A program made the translations under genes and the position numbers. DNA of 64,000 nt, from contig JAACJO010000059.1 of NCBI GenBank assembly GCA_013368445.1, forward strand, positions 1 through 64,000. The letters run 5' to 3'. Under the pieces are notes generated by a model. It did not search any database. It saw nothing but the letters and a program-made list of their open reading frames with translations, and was not told the origin of the DNA. This stretch comes from Leucocoprinus leucothites. Taxonomy: Eukaryota; Basidiomycota; Agaricomycetes; Agaricales; Agaricaceae. Of the stretch, positions 22,885-35,828 are shown piece after piece (the stretch's first letter is position 1; the number at the start of each line of letters is the position of its first letter).

Positions 22885-25800
22885 TCAATCCGAATGACTG
22901 TCCGATCCTGACTCTGCCGATTCAGCACGATACTCCGAATCCTCCCCCGCAGGCACTGTATCCTCTTGTAAATGCAAGTCCGTGAGATTTATTCTCCGAG
23001 TCCGTCGCACCGGCCTTGAGGATTGCGTTTTCTGCAAAGCACTCGTTGCAGGTTTACTCTTCAACAAACCTGCAGGCCGGGTAGTGGTGGAGGATTTAAT
23101 ACCGCGTGGTAAAGGAGTTGGACTTTGAGCTCTAATATGCTCTGGCTGTGGTTGAAGTGGAGATACAGGTGATGTAGGTTGGGCGAAGAATGAAGCTGAG
23201 AGGACGAGGGGAGAGTCGGATATGGGGTGAGATGAGGGCGTTGATGTGTCATCGGGAATTTGTCGTTGGGATTGATGTGGTAGTGGTAGTGATTGAGATG
23301 ACGAAGTGGTTTTTAGCTTGGGAGCATGTTTTCGAGAAGACGATGATGGTTGAGTGTGGTGGAAGAATTCACCGCCGTAGTCGAGTAGTAGTTCCGTGCC
23401 TGGGTTGATGTCTTTAGATGCGTAGATCCCGATTCGGTGTTCGCTATTGACCAATCGGACTGTTAAATATTACAATCAAGCTAAGTACTGGGGAGGCAGA
23501 GATGGGCATAGCGTACCGTGTGCCTGGACATTAGCTTTCTCTCCCGAGGCGTGATTGATATATCGTGATTCGTTTCCCGTTGTCGTTCCGTCTACGGTTA
23601 ATAAAGAGTTGAGCTTGAACATGTATTGGCGGTTTGTATGTGCTGCGACGACACTTTTCTCAACTTATAGTTGATGTTCAGGAACAAGAAGGGGGATGGA
23701 CGTACTCGCGAGATCGAACGGTGAGGTCGTATACGAGGTCACCGACATATTCTAGGTGGGGAAAGTCGTTGGGATTGGGAAGGAGGAACAGGGGGTTGAT
23801 GGGCATACCAGTGATTAAGTCACCTTCGCGTGCTGGCTCTGCGATGTAGTAGCCTAAGCCCCATTTACTTCGGTGCACGATACCTCGCTAGGAGGCCAGT
23901 AAGAAAAGTGTCAATTGAAGGAAGAAGAGCTCACCTTGTGTCGCATATGTTGAATCCCAGAGTTTTTACACACGTCCGTGGATGAATCTTTAGAACGATA
24001 TCGGTATTAAATCAGCGTGATACTGCTTAACGAAAGAGAACGACACAGAACACATACCTCGACTCTCACATTTAACACACAAAACTGGATCACACTCCCT
24101 CCTAGCTCTAAAACACGGACACCTATCCGTTCCACACGTCTTATTCACGAGATTATTAATATAATCCTGACTTTCATCATTCCCGTTCTTTGCGAGTTTA
24201 GACCTTGTACAACGACATCCGCGCCATCTTCGTATGCAGGTGTCTTTGTCGCGGGAGTGATTCGAGTGGGAATGAGAGTGGGAGTGGGAGTGGGCGGAGG
24301 GGAGGGAGCAGAGACAGGAGCCGGTACAATGGGCGTTATTGAGAGCGCAGGGACATGAGTTGGATGATGTGCAAGGACCGGAGTGTGTGCATGGGTAGTT
24401 GCTAGATTAAATGTGTTAAGTGAGAGTCAGGAGTGGGGTATTCGGGGCGTACGGGATGAATGTGTCCAAGTCAAAGTCTATGATTGTGGTTAGAGGAGAG
24501 ATGAGAGTGGATAGGTGGAATTTGCGTACCGGCATATTCGAGTTTGTTCAAGCCTGTGTTTTTACGAGAGAGGGATTTGGAGGGGCCGAGTGGAGGTTGG
24601 GTGGATAGCCATTGTTGGCGTTTTGTCGCTACCTGATATGTTCCTGAGTAATGATTCGGTGGGGAAGGAATGTGTGGGGGTTACTTCGTTGCAGGGTTTG
24701 CGAATGATGATGCTTAAATCGCAGGGTAGTGTGTCTGGACTGTGGGCAAGAGTCGTGTGTAGTATGTCGAGGTCTTCTGGGGACCAGTAGGATAACTGAG
24801 TAGCTGTTTCGTTAGCTGGTTGTGAATGGGAGAGAGGGAGAGAGGGCATACAGTCCATGTATGTCTTCCGAGGACGAAACAATGTCGACCACATGGTTCG
24901 TTAACCGAATTGTACAAGTTTTCGTTGGAAAGTGTAGGTGGAATAGACGGTGGTAGTGGACGTCGTTCACCTATATCACAAGGCATTTAGTAGGACAGTA
25001 AAACGAGGGATGGAAAGGCGTACTGCTATGCGTGTCACAATACCCGTGTAGACAATCTGAAATACAGAAATATTGAACGAAGTCCGCGAGGATCTGGGTT
25101 GGTGAGAGAGTGTTGTTGTATTGTGGTGAATAGGGGACGTTGGTGGAGTGTAGTGGGGATGAGGGAGGCCAGAGTGGGTAGTCACTATAGATGGTGTAAG
25201 CCGGAGATGGTGGCGAGGGGAGGGAAAACGTACCGTCGTCGGGCGCCGATGTAGAGTTGGATGTTTTGGATAATATTTGTGGGTATGATTCGTGTGTTTA
25301 GGATTTGATTTAGATCCAGTTTATACTTTTCGCTCAAGAGATCTTTCACGCTCTGTACACAAATAACTTCCACTGAACAATCCTCCATCAATGTCTGGTG
25401 TATTTTTTCCAAGAAATGGCCGTACGTACCATCTGGATCTAAAGTAGAGAACCCGTCACTTGATTTGGAACTCGTCTTATCCTGCCAAGCAACCGAATCG
25501 TAATGGTCATTCGTATAACTCTCGTGTTTAAACGTAGGATCGTCTGAGAAGGGGAGAAAAGGCATGGGGTTTGGGTCGTCCCCGATGAGTATGCTGCGGC
25601 GGAGGGGAGTGGTAGAGGTATATTTTGGATTGGGCGAGAGGGTGCTTTGGGGGGTTGTGGTGATTGGGGTGAGAGTAGTTGTGTGCAAGGAGGGGTATTC
25701 GGTTATGCGGATGAGGGAATGAGAGTCGGTGAGGGAGGATGTAGAGATTTCGGTGTCATCGTCGTCAGAGAAGTCGGATGGGTCCTCCTCGAATTCAGGA

Positions 25801-25952
25801 CTTGAGACGAGTAGTGAGGCTAAAGACTTTGCTGAATCCTCCTGTTTCCATTGATAAAAGTCAACCCAGTTTGAACGGTAGATCTGCGCCACAAGAGTAG
25901 CGGTGTCGGTTGGTCCATTAGACTCTGTGGAGGGCGCAGCGGTGGTGTTCAT
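22885..25952 (-). CDS. histone H3K27 methyltransferase, E(z)/EZH2 (KMT6) family
   Basis: Probable catalytic subunit of Polycomb repressive complex 2, which methylates H3K27 in the nucleus. The N-terminal exon (25185-25952) is acidic and Ser/Thr-rich and unlike animal EZH2. Next come DCLHGYCDTH and NEPCGRHCFV cysteine-rich segments. The CXC pre-SET region is clear: CPCALNNAHCTGSCLC, CIRRWRGCRCTRSK, CGTDRCPCFRARRECDP and LCVKC. The SET domain reads SKWGLGYYIAEPAREGDLI, EYVGDLVYD, the NHS-like box RYINHASGEKANVQ, and GIYASKDINPGTELLLDYG. A Ser/Pro-rich tail of about 150 residues follows. Many short introns interrupt it. A run of alternating Ser-His (SHSHSHSHS) sits between the two CXC parts. It lies head to head with brr2, 329 bases apart. 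Confidence 0.88.
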
Positions 25953-26281
25953 GAACGTGTAGTGTCAACATTTGTTATTGCATGTCGGACTTGTTGAATG
26001 GTCGACGCGTTTTTGATGGGCCTGTCACGGCGGGTGCTTGTTGCTCTGGGAGAATATTCTTCTGAGGTCGGCTGAGAAAGCTGTCCATATAATAATCAGA
26101 GAACACGAAAGACGCAATTTCGATTCAAATTTAGGAAGGAACTACAGTCATAGTTTTGACTAGTCACTGAAACATTCGACTCTAGTCAACAAGAGTATGC
26201 TTACATAATCCATCGCTTACACAAGTGTCAGTGCCACCAAAAAGTTGCTCATCCTTTCCCTCCCACCACCAACCTCACAAA

Positions 26282-29200
26282 ATGTCCGGGCGACCTGCAG
26301 GCAAGCCCGATCTCTCAGGCTACAACTATGGCGCCATCTCCTCTCTCGTCCTTACCGCCGACCGCTCTGTCCTTCCACGGCGCGACAAGGAACCGGATGG
26401 CGCGCCTACCACACTCGTTGGTCGTATAGACCCCAGAGAAATGGGCTCGCGAGTTGTTCGTGCACAGCCGAAGGATATGGATAAGAAGAAGAAAAAGGCA
26501 CTTGCTGCTGCTGAAGGGCAAGACGAGCAGAGAAGGGAGAGGGAGAGAAGGGGCGTGGATAGTGCTGGGTTTGGGTATACGGATATCATCGAGGCAACGC
26601 AGGATGTGGAGGGTTTGACGTATAGGCCTCGTACAGCGGAGACGAGGGAGGTGTATGAGCTCATGTTGTCTGCTGTTCACACGGCGCTTGGAGACCAGGC
26701 GCAGGATATTGTTCGTTCAGCGGCAGATGCGGTGCTCGAGAGTTTGAAGCAGGAGAATATGAAGGATTTTGATAAAAAGAGAGAGGTGGAGGGAGTCTTG
26801 GGCACGATTACAGGGGAGCAGTTTGCGCAGCTGTTGAGTTTGTCGAAGAAGATTACGGATTATGCGGGAGGTGGGGATGAGGAAATGGGTGTGGACCCGG
26901 ATATGGAGAAGAAGGATGCAGAGATTGACGATGAAGTGGGTGTTGCAGTCGTCTTTGATGAAGAAGAGCAGGAGGAAGAGGAAGATGGGGAGGGATACGA
27001 GGTCAGAGACGAGTCATCGGCTGACGAAGACGAGGAGTATGAGGCAGAGGATGAGGAGATGGGGGAGGAAGGAACTGGCGAGGAAGGCCTCGTTATTGGA
27101 GGAGAAGGACGGGAAAAGGGACGCAAGTCGCAAAAGGACATTGTTTCGCCGCACTCTATCGATGGTTTCTGGGTCCAGCGACACATTTCAGAAATTTATC
27201 CGGACCCAGTCACCGCGGCAGACAAGGCGGCTTCGGTTCTCTCCATCCTCGGCTCCGAGTCCAGTCTTCGTGATTGTGAGAATCAGCTCATGGAGCTCTT
27301 TGACTACCAGAGCCACCACGTCATCCAGGTCTTTATCAAAAATCGCGATGTCATTGTCTGGTGTACAAAGCTCATGCGTAGCGATGCTGACGAACGCGTC
27401 AATGTCGAGGTAGCCATGCGAGAAAAGGGTGTTGGGTGGATTCTACGCGAGTTGGCTGGTGACAAACAAGCCAAGAAGGATTCTGACGCCATGGATGTCG
27501 ACGAGGCTGCTCAGCCCGAAGTGCCCAAGACCGCCACACTCGCTCCTGGCTCGACGGTCCAGCCCAAACGTGTGCTCGACCTTGAGAGTATGGCCTTTAG
27601 TCAGGGTGGTCACCTTATGTCGAACAAAAAGTGCAAACTCCCTGAAGGCTCGTTCAAGCGCTCGAAAAAGGGCTATGAGGAGATTCACGTTCCTGCGCCC
27701 AAGGCCAAGCCTATTGCTGACAACGAGCTCGTTGCTATCTCCTCGCTTCCTGCCTGGGCACGTGAGGCGTTTACCGTTCCCCGCCTCAATCGTGTTCAGA
27801 GCAAGCTCTACCCCACCGCATTCGGCACCGATGAGCCCATTCTGCTGTGTGCACCCACTGGTGCTGGAAAGGTATGTATTTTGCGCGTTTAATATATACA
27901 TATACTAATTGTATCCCAGACAAACGTCGCCATGCTCACCATCCTCAACGAACTTTCCAAGTGGAGAAACGAGGAGACCGGCGAGTTTGATCTCGATGGA
28001 TTCAAGATCGTCTACATCGCGCCCATGAAGGCTCTCGTCCAGGAGATGGTCGGTAACTTCCAGACTCGCCTCAAGGTCTTTGGCATCAAAGTCGGCGAGC
28101 TCACTGGTGATTCGCAAATGACCAAGCAGCAGATTGCTGAGACGCAGATTATCGTTACCACTCCCGAAAAGTGGGATGTCATCACGCGCAAGAGCACCGA
28201 TACCAGTTATACCAACCTAGTCCGACTCATCATCATTGACGAGATCCATCTCCTGCATGACGACCGTGGTCCGGTTCTTGAAGCTATCATTGCGCGTACG
28301 ATTCGCCGCATGGAGCAGACCAATGAATATGTTCGCCTCATCGGCCTCTCTGCTACTCTCCCCAATTACCAAGACGTCGCTACTCTACTCCGCGTGGATG
28401 AAAAGACGGGCTTGTTCTATTTCGACGCGACCTACCGTCCTTGTGGTCTCCAACAGCAATTCATTGGCATCACCGAGAAAAAAGCCATCAAGCGATACCA
28501 AGTCATGAACGAAGTCTGCTACGAAAAGGTTCTTGACCAAGCTGGAAAGAATCAAACCCTCGTTTTCGTCCATTCTCGCAAGGAGACCTCCAAAACAGCG
28601 AAATTCTTGAGGGATATGGCGGTTGAGAAGGAGACTATCACGCAGTTTGTCAAGCCTGAGGGCGCGACTCGTGAGATTCTTACTGAGGAGAGTGGGAATT
28701 GCAAAGACCCCAATTTGCGGGACCTCTTACCCTTTGGTTTTGCCATTCATCACGCTGGCATGTCTCGCGAGGACCGTACAATGGTTGAAGACCTCTTTGC
28801 CGAGGGACATGTCCAAGTTCTCGTCTGTACCGCTACGCTCGCATGGGGTGTTAACCTTCCCGCACATACCGTCATCATCAAGGGCACGCAAATCTACAAC
28901 CCTGAAAAGGGTAGATGGGTGGAGCTTTCGAGTCAAGATGTACTGCAAATGTTGGGAAGGGCTGGTCGACCGCAGTATGATACGTTTGGAGAGGGAGTGA
29001 TTATCACGAATCATGGAGAGCTGCAGTATTATTTGAGTTTGTTGAACCAGCAGTTGCCGATTGAGAGTCAGTTTGTCAGCCGGATGGTGGATAATTTGAA
29101 TGCGGAGATTGTGTTGGGGACGGTGAGGAATAGGGATGAGGCAGTGCAGTGGTTAGGGTATACGTATCTGTGAGTGATTTTTGTTTTCATTTTTATCAGG

Positions 29201-32200
29201 TTTATGAATGACGTTATTAGGTATGTTCGTATGTTGCGCGATCCGGGGCTGTATGGCGTCGGCGTTGATTATCAAGGCGAACCGGGCCTCGTACAAAAAC
29301 GGGCCGATATCGTCCATTCCGCTGCGGTCCTCCTTGAGAAATGCCAGCTCATCAAGTATGAACGCTCGTCTGGTCGATTCCAAAGCACCGAGCTTGGCAA
29401 AATCGCGTCGCATTATTATGTGACGTATAACTCGATGTTGGTCTACAACAAACATTTGAAGCCGAGCATGTCGAGTTTGGAGTTGTTCAGGGTGTTTGCG
29501 TTGAGTAACGAGTTCAAGTTGATTCCTGTCCGACAAGAGGTATGTTTCGTCTTTCCTAGGTAAATCGCATTGTGTTGACGAGAAGTGTGTAGGAAAAGAT
29601 CGAGCTTTCAAAGTTGTTGGAGAGGGTGCCGATTCCGGTCAAGGAGAGTGTGGAAGAGCCTGCTGCGAAGATTAATGTGCTACTTCAGGCTTACATCTCA
29701 CAGTTGAAACTGGATGGATTTGTACTATTGGCAGATATGGTGTTTGTTCAACAGTCGGCAGGACGGTGAGTTTTTCACTTGGAGTGTTCTTGTTCGTTTT
29801 CTGATGATGTTTAGGATTCTTCGAGCGATATTTGAAATTTGTTTGAAGCGTGGATGGGCTGTTCCGGCTAAGGCGGCGTTGGATTTGTGTAAGATGGTGG
29901 AGAAGAGGATGTGGGGGTCTATGACTCCCTTGCGCCAGTTTAAGGGTGTACCGAGTGAGGTTGTTAGGAAAGCGGAGGGAAAGCAATTCGTGAGTTCTCG
30001 CTTGAAACAATGAGGTGAAGCTGATGTTCCTTATTAGCCGTGGTATCGATACTTTGATCTGACGCCTCCCGAGATTGGAGAGTTGATCGGGATTCAGAAT
30101 GCGGGCAAGTTGGTGCATAGGCTGGTGCATAGTTTCCCGAAACTTCAGTAAGTATTTCGATTTTGGGTGTAGATGCGGTATTGACGTATGTGACAATCAG
30201 GCTTCAAGCTCAAGTTCAGCCGATCACTCGCTCGCTTCTTCGTATCGACCTCTCCATCATACCCGATTTCCGATGGGACGAAAAGATTCATGGCTCCGCC
30301 GAGACGTTTATCATCCTCGTCGAGGACGTTGACGGCGAAGTGATCTTGTTCCATGATAGCTTCGTTTTGCGGCAGCGTTACGCTGAGGACGAACACAGTG
30401 TCACCCTCACTGTCCCCATGTTTGAACCTGTTCCGCCAAACTATTATATTTCCATTATCTCGGATAGGTGGCTACACTCGGAGACGAGACTGCCGATCTC
30501 GTTCAAGCATCTCATCCTCCCTGCAAAATTCCCTGCTCCGACTCCACTTCTCGATCTTCAATCTCTTCCGATCTCTGCGCTGCATAATAAAGAATTCGAA
30601 GCCATTTACACGTCAACTATCCCTTCCGTAGGGTTCAACAAAATCCAAACGCAGGTCTTCCAAGCTCTGTACATGTCGGACGAGAACGTATTCATTGGCG
30701 CGCCTACGGGTAGTGGCAAGACTGTCTGTGCAGAATTTGCGTTGTTGAGGTTGTGGAGTAAAAGGGAACAGCCGAGGGCGGTGTGTTTGTTGCCGTTCCA
30801 AGAGATGGTGGATATGAGGGTTGAAGAGTGGAAAAGGAAGTTTGGGAATGTGCAGGGCGGGAAGGAGGTTCTCGCCTTACGGGTGAGACGAGTAGTGACT
30901 TGAGGTTGTTGGAGAGGGCGGATGTGGTTGTTTGTACGCCGGCTCAGGTAAGTGGGACCTTTTTTTGTGATGAAAGGGTGCTCATAATTTTTATACAGTG
31001 GGATGTGTTGTCGAGGAGGTGGAGACAGAGGAAGAATGTGCAGAATATTGGGTTGTTGATTGCGGATGAGATTCAGCAAGTTGGAGGAGAGGTTGGGCCA
31101 ACGTATGAAGTTGTGATCTCGAGGACGAGGTATGTGTCGTTCCAGACCAAGGTCCCGACGAGGATCGTTGCGTGTGGTGTATCACTTGCGAATGCAGAGG
31201 ATCTTGGAGAGTGGATTGGGGCAAAGTCGCATACGATTTTCAATTTCTCGCCAAAGTGAGTATTCGTTCTTTCTTGCGAAGTGGGGCTGGTGTTAATGAT
31301 ATTTGTTGATAGTGCTCGTCCGTTGAATATGGAGATCCACATTCAGTCGTTCACGATCCCGCATTTCCCTTCGCTCATGATTGCCATGTCTAAACCCGCG
31401 TACCTCGCGATTCTGGAATATTCTCCAGCGAAACCTGTCATCGTCTTTGTTCCGTCGAGAAGACAGTGTCGACTGACAGTTGATGATCTTCTTACTCACT
31501 GTGCGGCGGACGACGAGCCTGATAGGTTCTTGAACCTTGAGGCCGAGGAGCTTGAGAAGCATTTGGCGCATGTGAGGGATCAGGCACTGGTCGAGACGTT
31601 GAAGCATGGCGTTGGGTTTTTCCATGAGGCGTTGGATAGGCAGGATAAGAGGATTGTACAGAGGCTGTTTGAGAGTGGTGCGATTCAGGTTCTGGTTGCG
31701 TCCAAGGTATGTATTGTCTCGTTCCTTTGATGGGTGTGTTGTTGATTTGTGCATGTAGGACACTGCGTGGAGTTTACCTGTCGCGAGTCATATGGTTATC
31801 ATTATGGGCGTCCAATCTTACGAAGGCAAAGAACATCGATATATCGATTATCCCGTCATGGATGTCCTCCAGATGATGGGACGCGCCTGCAGGCCTAGGG
31901 AAGACGAGAACAGTCGGTGTATTCTCATGTGTCAGCAGACGAGGAAAGACTTTTACAAGAAATTCTTGGCTGAGGGTTTGCCGATCGAGAGTCATCTCCC
32001 GACCCATTTATTGCATGATTATTTCCTTGCGGAGATTGCGGTCAAGACGATCGAGAATAAGCAGGATGCAATGGTGAGATTTACCCTTCTTTCGGTTGTG
32101 CGGATCGATGCTGATCTTGATCACACAGGATATCTTGACGTGGACGTACTTCTACCGCCGGATGACACAGAACCCGAACTATTACAATTTGCATAATGTC

Positions 32201-33540
32201 AGTCATCAACATTTGTCAGATCATTTATCGGAACTGGTCGAGAATACTTTGAATGATCTCGTCAATTCAAAATGTATTACGATTGGTGAGTTGGCTGATT
32301 GTTACAATTTTCTGATGAGACTCTAAATGATGGAAATGAACAGAGGACGAGATGGATGTTTCGGCGCTCAACCTCGGTATGATCGCCGCGTACTACAATA
32401 TTTCATGTGGGTACCATGATCAATGCAGCTGGGAGCATCACTGATGATGTGTGTTTAGACGTGACTGTCGAGGTCTACACGCTTTCGCTCAAGGAACGTA
32501 CCAAACTCAAAGGTCTCCTCGAAGTCGTATCCTCCTCCGCCGAGTTCGAAAGCATCCCCATCCGCCGTCACGAAGATGTCCTGCTCCGTCGTATTTATGA
32601 TCGCGTTCCCGTCAAACTTGATCGTGCCGATTTCGAAGCACCACACTTCAAGACGTTCCTGCTCCTTCAAGCTCACTTTTCTCGCTTGCAGCTCCCGCCT
32701 GATCTCGCTGCGGATCAGGCATTGGTGCTGGAGAAGATTTTGAACTTGTTGTCTGCTTGTGTTGATGTGATGTCGTCGAATGCGTGGTTGAATGCTCTTG
32801 GTGCGATGGATCTTTCGCAGATGTGTGTTCAGGCTGTGTGGGAGAAGGATTCGCCGTTGAAGCAGATTCCGCATTTCGAACCCGAGGTAGGCTTCCTTGT
32901 TCGGTTATTATCACAGTTACTAAGCGCTGCCTGTTTCGATAGGTCGTCAAACGGTGTCATGATGCGCGCATTGAGACGGTTTATGATATTATGGAGATGG
33001 AGGATGACGACCGTACCAAGCTTTTGCAGATGACATCGTCTCAGATGTGAGTTTTATTGTTTCTTTGAAAACCAAAATGGTTAATCGATTGTCTATCACA
33101 GGCGTGACGTTGCTATGTTCGTGAATTCTTATCCGACTCTTGACGTCTCATATGAGCTCGGCAAGGGCGACTACACCGCCGGTTCTCCGATCTTACTCAA
33201 AGTCACACTTGCACGTGACGTGGACGAAGATGAGGAAGATGTCGATCAGTCTGTCGTTGCTCCCTTCTATCCCTCAAAGAAACTGGCCAACTGGTGGGTC
33301 GTGCTCGGAGATCGAGACACCCGGCAGCTCTACGTTATCAAGAAGGTCACTGTCACGAAGAGCCTCGCTGTCAAGCTCGAGTTTACCTTGCCGAAAGGCA
33401 CTCATCGCCCGAGGCTTTATGTTGTTTGTGATTCGTATGTTGGAGCTGATCATGATATTGAGTTGGAGCCGATTGAGGTTGCGGAGGGAGAGGACAGTGA
33501 TAGTGATGAGGATATGGATAGCGATGAAGATGACGAGTAG
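26282..33540 (+). CDS. brr2: pre-mRNA splicing helicase Brr2 (U5 snRNP 200 kDa)
   Basis: Ski2-like double-cassette RNA helicase that unwinds U4/U6 during spliceosome activation. The start [18 protein letters not shown] at 26282 is the family N-terminus. Cassette 1 has GAPTGAGK, split by an intron after 27871, then [30 protein letters not shown] and a Sec63 unit. Cassette 2 has [39 protein letters not shown] and [11 protein letters not shown], then a second Sec63 unit and an acidic tail ([15 protein letters not shown]). About fourteen short introns are needed; total about 2,180 residues, as expected. One break exists: between KEVLAL and TGETSSD, at about 30875, the frame changes by one base (one C too few). 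The gene is essential in yeast, so I suspect a sequence error. Confidence 0.95.
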
Positions 33541-33743
33541 TCCCTCGATGTGTGATTATCTTGTTGGATCGTCAGCCGTGTATTTGTATGTCGTAGAATA
33601 TGCTTCCTATACTCGCTTGCAATTTGATGTGGATTTCTTGTTGCTCATCGTATGCTGCTCGAATCAGTAAGAACGTGTAGCGTGTTCGGACCCATCTCTT
33701 TGTAGATAACATTTCGTACCCAAAAAATAGAAAGCTTACACAG

Positions 33744-34741
33744 TCACTCTGGCTTCTGTCCGCATATCATGATACACCGCATCCTCGTGCCGTCCACATT
33801 ATCAAGCTCTTTGCCCACCTCAGCAACCAACTCATCAAAATCTTCTTCCCCCTTAATAATTCCAAATCCACCGGCCTTCAGAACTGGCGCTTTCACGCCT
33901 CTAAGAAACCCAAGCTGACTTTCCTTCCCAAGCAACCCTTCCTCTCCAGCCCACCGTCCCATCGGCCACCCATGCCAAGTGACTCGAAGATCTTTAAATC
34001 CCGCTTCTTCCATATACTTTTGCCAGTGTGCTCCTCCGTTCAGCCAGGGCCTTTCTACGCCTCGTGCTTCAAATAAAACCGTCATTAATTCGCCGATTTT
34101 TTTCTGGGCCGGACCAGACTTCTCCCACTCAACGATCTCGTAAAGCTGGAACCAGCCTCCTGGTTTCAAGACTCGGTAGATCTCGCCGAGCGCTTTAAAC
34201 CACTCTTCTTTTCGTAGTCCGGCAACTAAAAGTCGCTGGTGCACGAGATCAAACTTGTTTGTCCATTCTTTTGGAAGCTCGAGCACCGAGCCTTGTAGGA
34301 ACCGTATGTTCAAAGGTGGTGAGGCTGGAAAGAGGTTTGGTGATAAATCGACGCCGAAGAGTTCTGCCGTGCTCGGCAGCTGTTTCGCTACCTCCTCCAG
34401 CCAGATACCTAGTAGCCAAAGGGCGTCCTTGATCAACGCCCTAGCCTGAGAACAAGGCAGTTAAGGAATCACTTACCCGACCCAGTGGCAGTTTCAAGCA
34501 CGGCGCTGATAGATTCAAGACCAACCGGAGCGTGGATGTGTTTGCCTCCCGATCCGCTGAGGACGAGGTTGTGTTGGATTGCAAGCCTATTTGTGACGCC
34601 CACCAAATGAGATAGAGTAACATCTTCAATTATTTTTACCCGTACATACCTCTTTCTCTCTTCACTGTCCGAGGGCAGAAAATAGACTTTCTTCGATGCA
34701 TCTGCCTGTACGGATTCAACGGCTACAGGGGAAGATGACAT
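33744..34741 (-). CDS. class I SAM-dependent methyltransferase
   Basis: Start MSSSPVAVESVQAD at 34741; three exons join to about 290 residues. The SAM-binding motif I reads ISAVLETATGSGIWLEEVA, with the Gly-rich loop split by an intron. FGVDLSPNLFP (motif II acid), FDLVHQRLLVAG, and RVLKPGGWFQLYEI (motif post-III) follow. This pattern matches the large fungal methyltransferase_25/LaeA-UMTA-like group, whose substrates vary (secondary metabolites, proteins). It is convergent with brr2, ends 204 bases apart. Nothing in the sequence names the substrate. Confidence 0.85.
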
Positions 34742-35828
34742 GGTAACTGGTAGAACGTGGACTCCCAGCTGGGTTCTCACGATAGTCTTCAATCAGGACT
34801 CACACAGATTGCGCTCTGATTGCTCTCGACCGTATAATCACCACCCGAATTACCAGAATAGGTTATTTGGAGAGGAAGATATAGCTGTCAATAACATAAT
34901 GCGATCCCGTGCACGTACAGAATTTGCACGATTGAAGTTGTCATATGGTGTGAAGAGCAAATTAGGGGAACTACTTAATGCTAGAGAATATGGTACCCTC
35001 GGACCAAGCTAGCAATAATTGAGGCCGTCGGCCAACTCTGTCCCCCGTCCTTGAGGCAAACAAAGTTCAGTGCATACCGAGGTCACAACGAATCTCAGTA
35101 GAGGCACTTGTGGGAACAAAGTTAAAGAACGTTCGTGTCACAGATGACAAGAAAGCAGTTATTCCCTGGCCGCCCGAGTACCTTCTGATAAGCAATATAA
35201 ATAAGCCCAACGGCTACAGCTTTTCGACTCAATTCCCTTGTAGTCTATTTTTAAATGCTATTTTCAGGCTATACATGGACTGGCTATTTCTGTGTCAGGT
35301 ACATATGATTCCTCTGACAAAAAGCTGAAGGTATGGCGACCTGAAGCTCAGGTTCGTGGGCATTTAATGCAAGAGTTAGAGACAGCCTTTCGCTTCTGCG
35401 ATCCTAAAGCGTGTCGATATACTCGATTATTACTACTTACTACCACTACATTGACGTGAGAGAATCTTTCTTAAGCAGAAAACAGCATGACACCCTATCA
35501 CAGGAACCAGTCGATGCTGAGTGACCCACCGCCCGTGCCGAGAGAATATTTCATCGAGTCAACTTGATCCGAAGAATATTATAGATTTCTCATGTGTCAT
35601 AATTCGATCGCCTATTGTTTGATCACATCTCTCTTCTTTCTAATAAACGTGGTGCTTGCATGCTCCAGAGAATGGAATCCTAATATTAGTCAAGACTGTT
35701 GTGTTTCGTAAGCGGTATTTCTATGCAACATGTGTGGGAGACTCGCTTGTGCACGCCACTCACACCTTGTACACCGAGCTGTGGTGCAGCTTCTCGCTTA
35801 AACTTCTACGCTGCTCCCACTAACACCA
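34742..35828. other. intergenic, no gene seen
   Basis: It separates two divergent genes (methyltransferase and MFS). A short plus-strand patch near 35310-35345 (KKLKVWRPEAQ) resembles the end of a WD40 blade, but no other blade or splice chain is visible. The rest holds the two promoters, with no site I can name. Confidence 0.4.

Noticed and set aside
35250..35360. WD40-like patch KKLKVWRPEAQ upstream of the second MFS gene
   Set aside because: Only one blade end is visible, without neighbouring blades, splice sites or a start; chance or very old relic.
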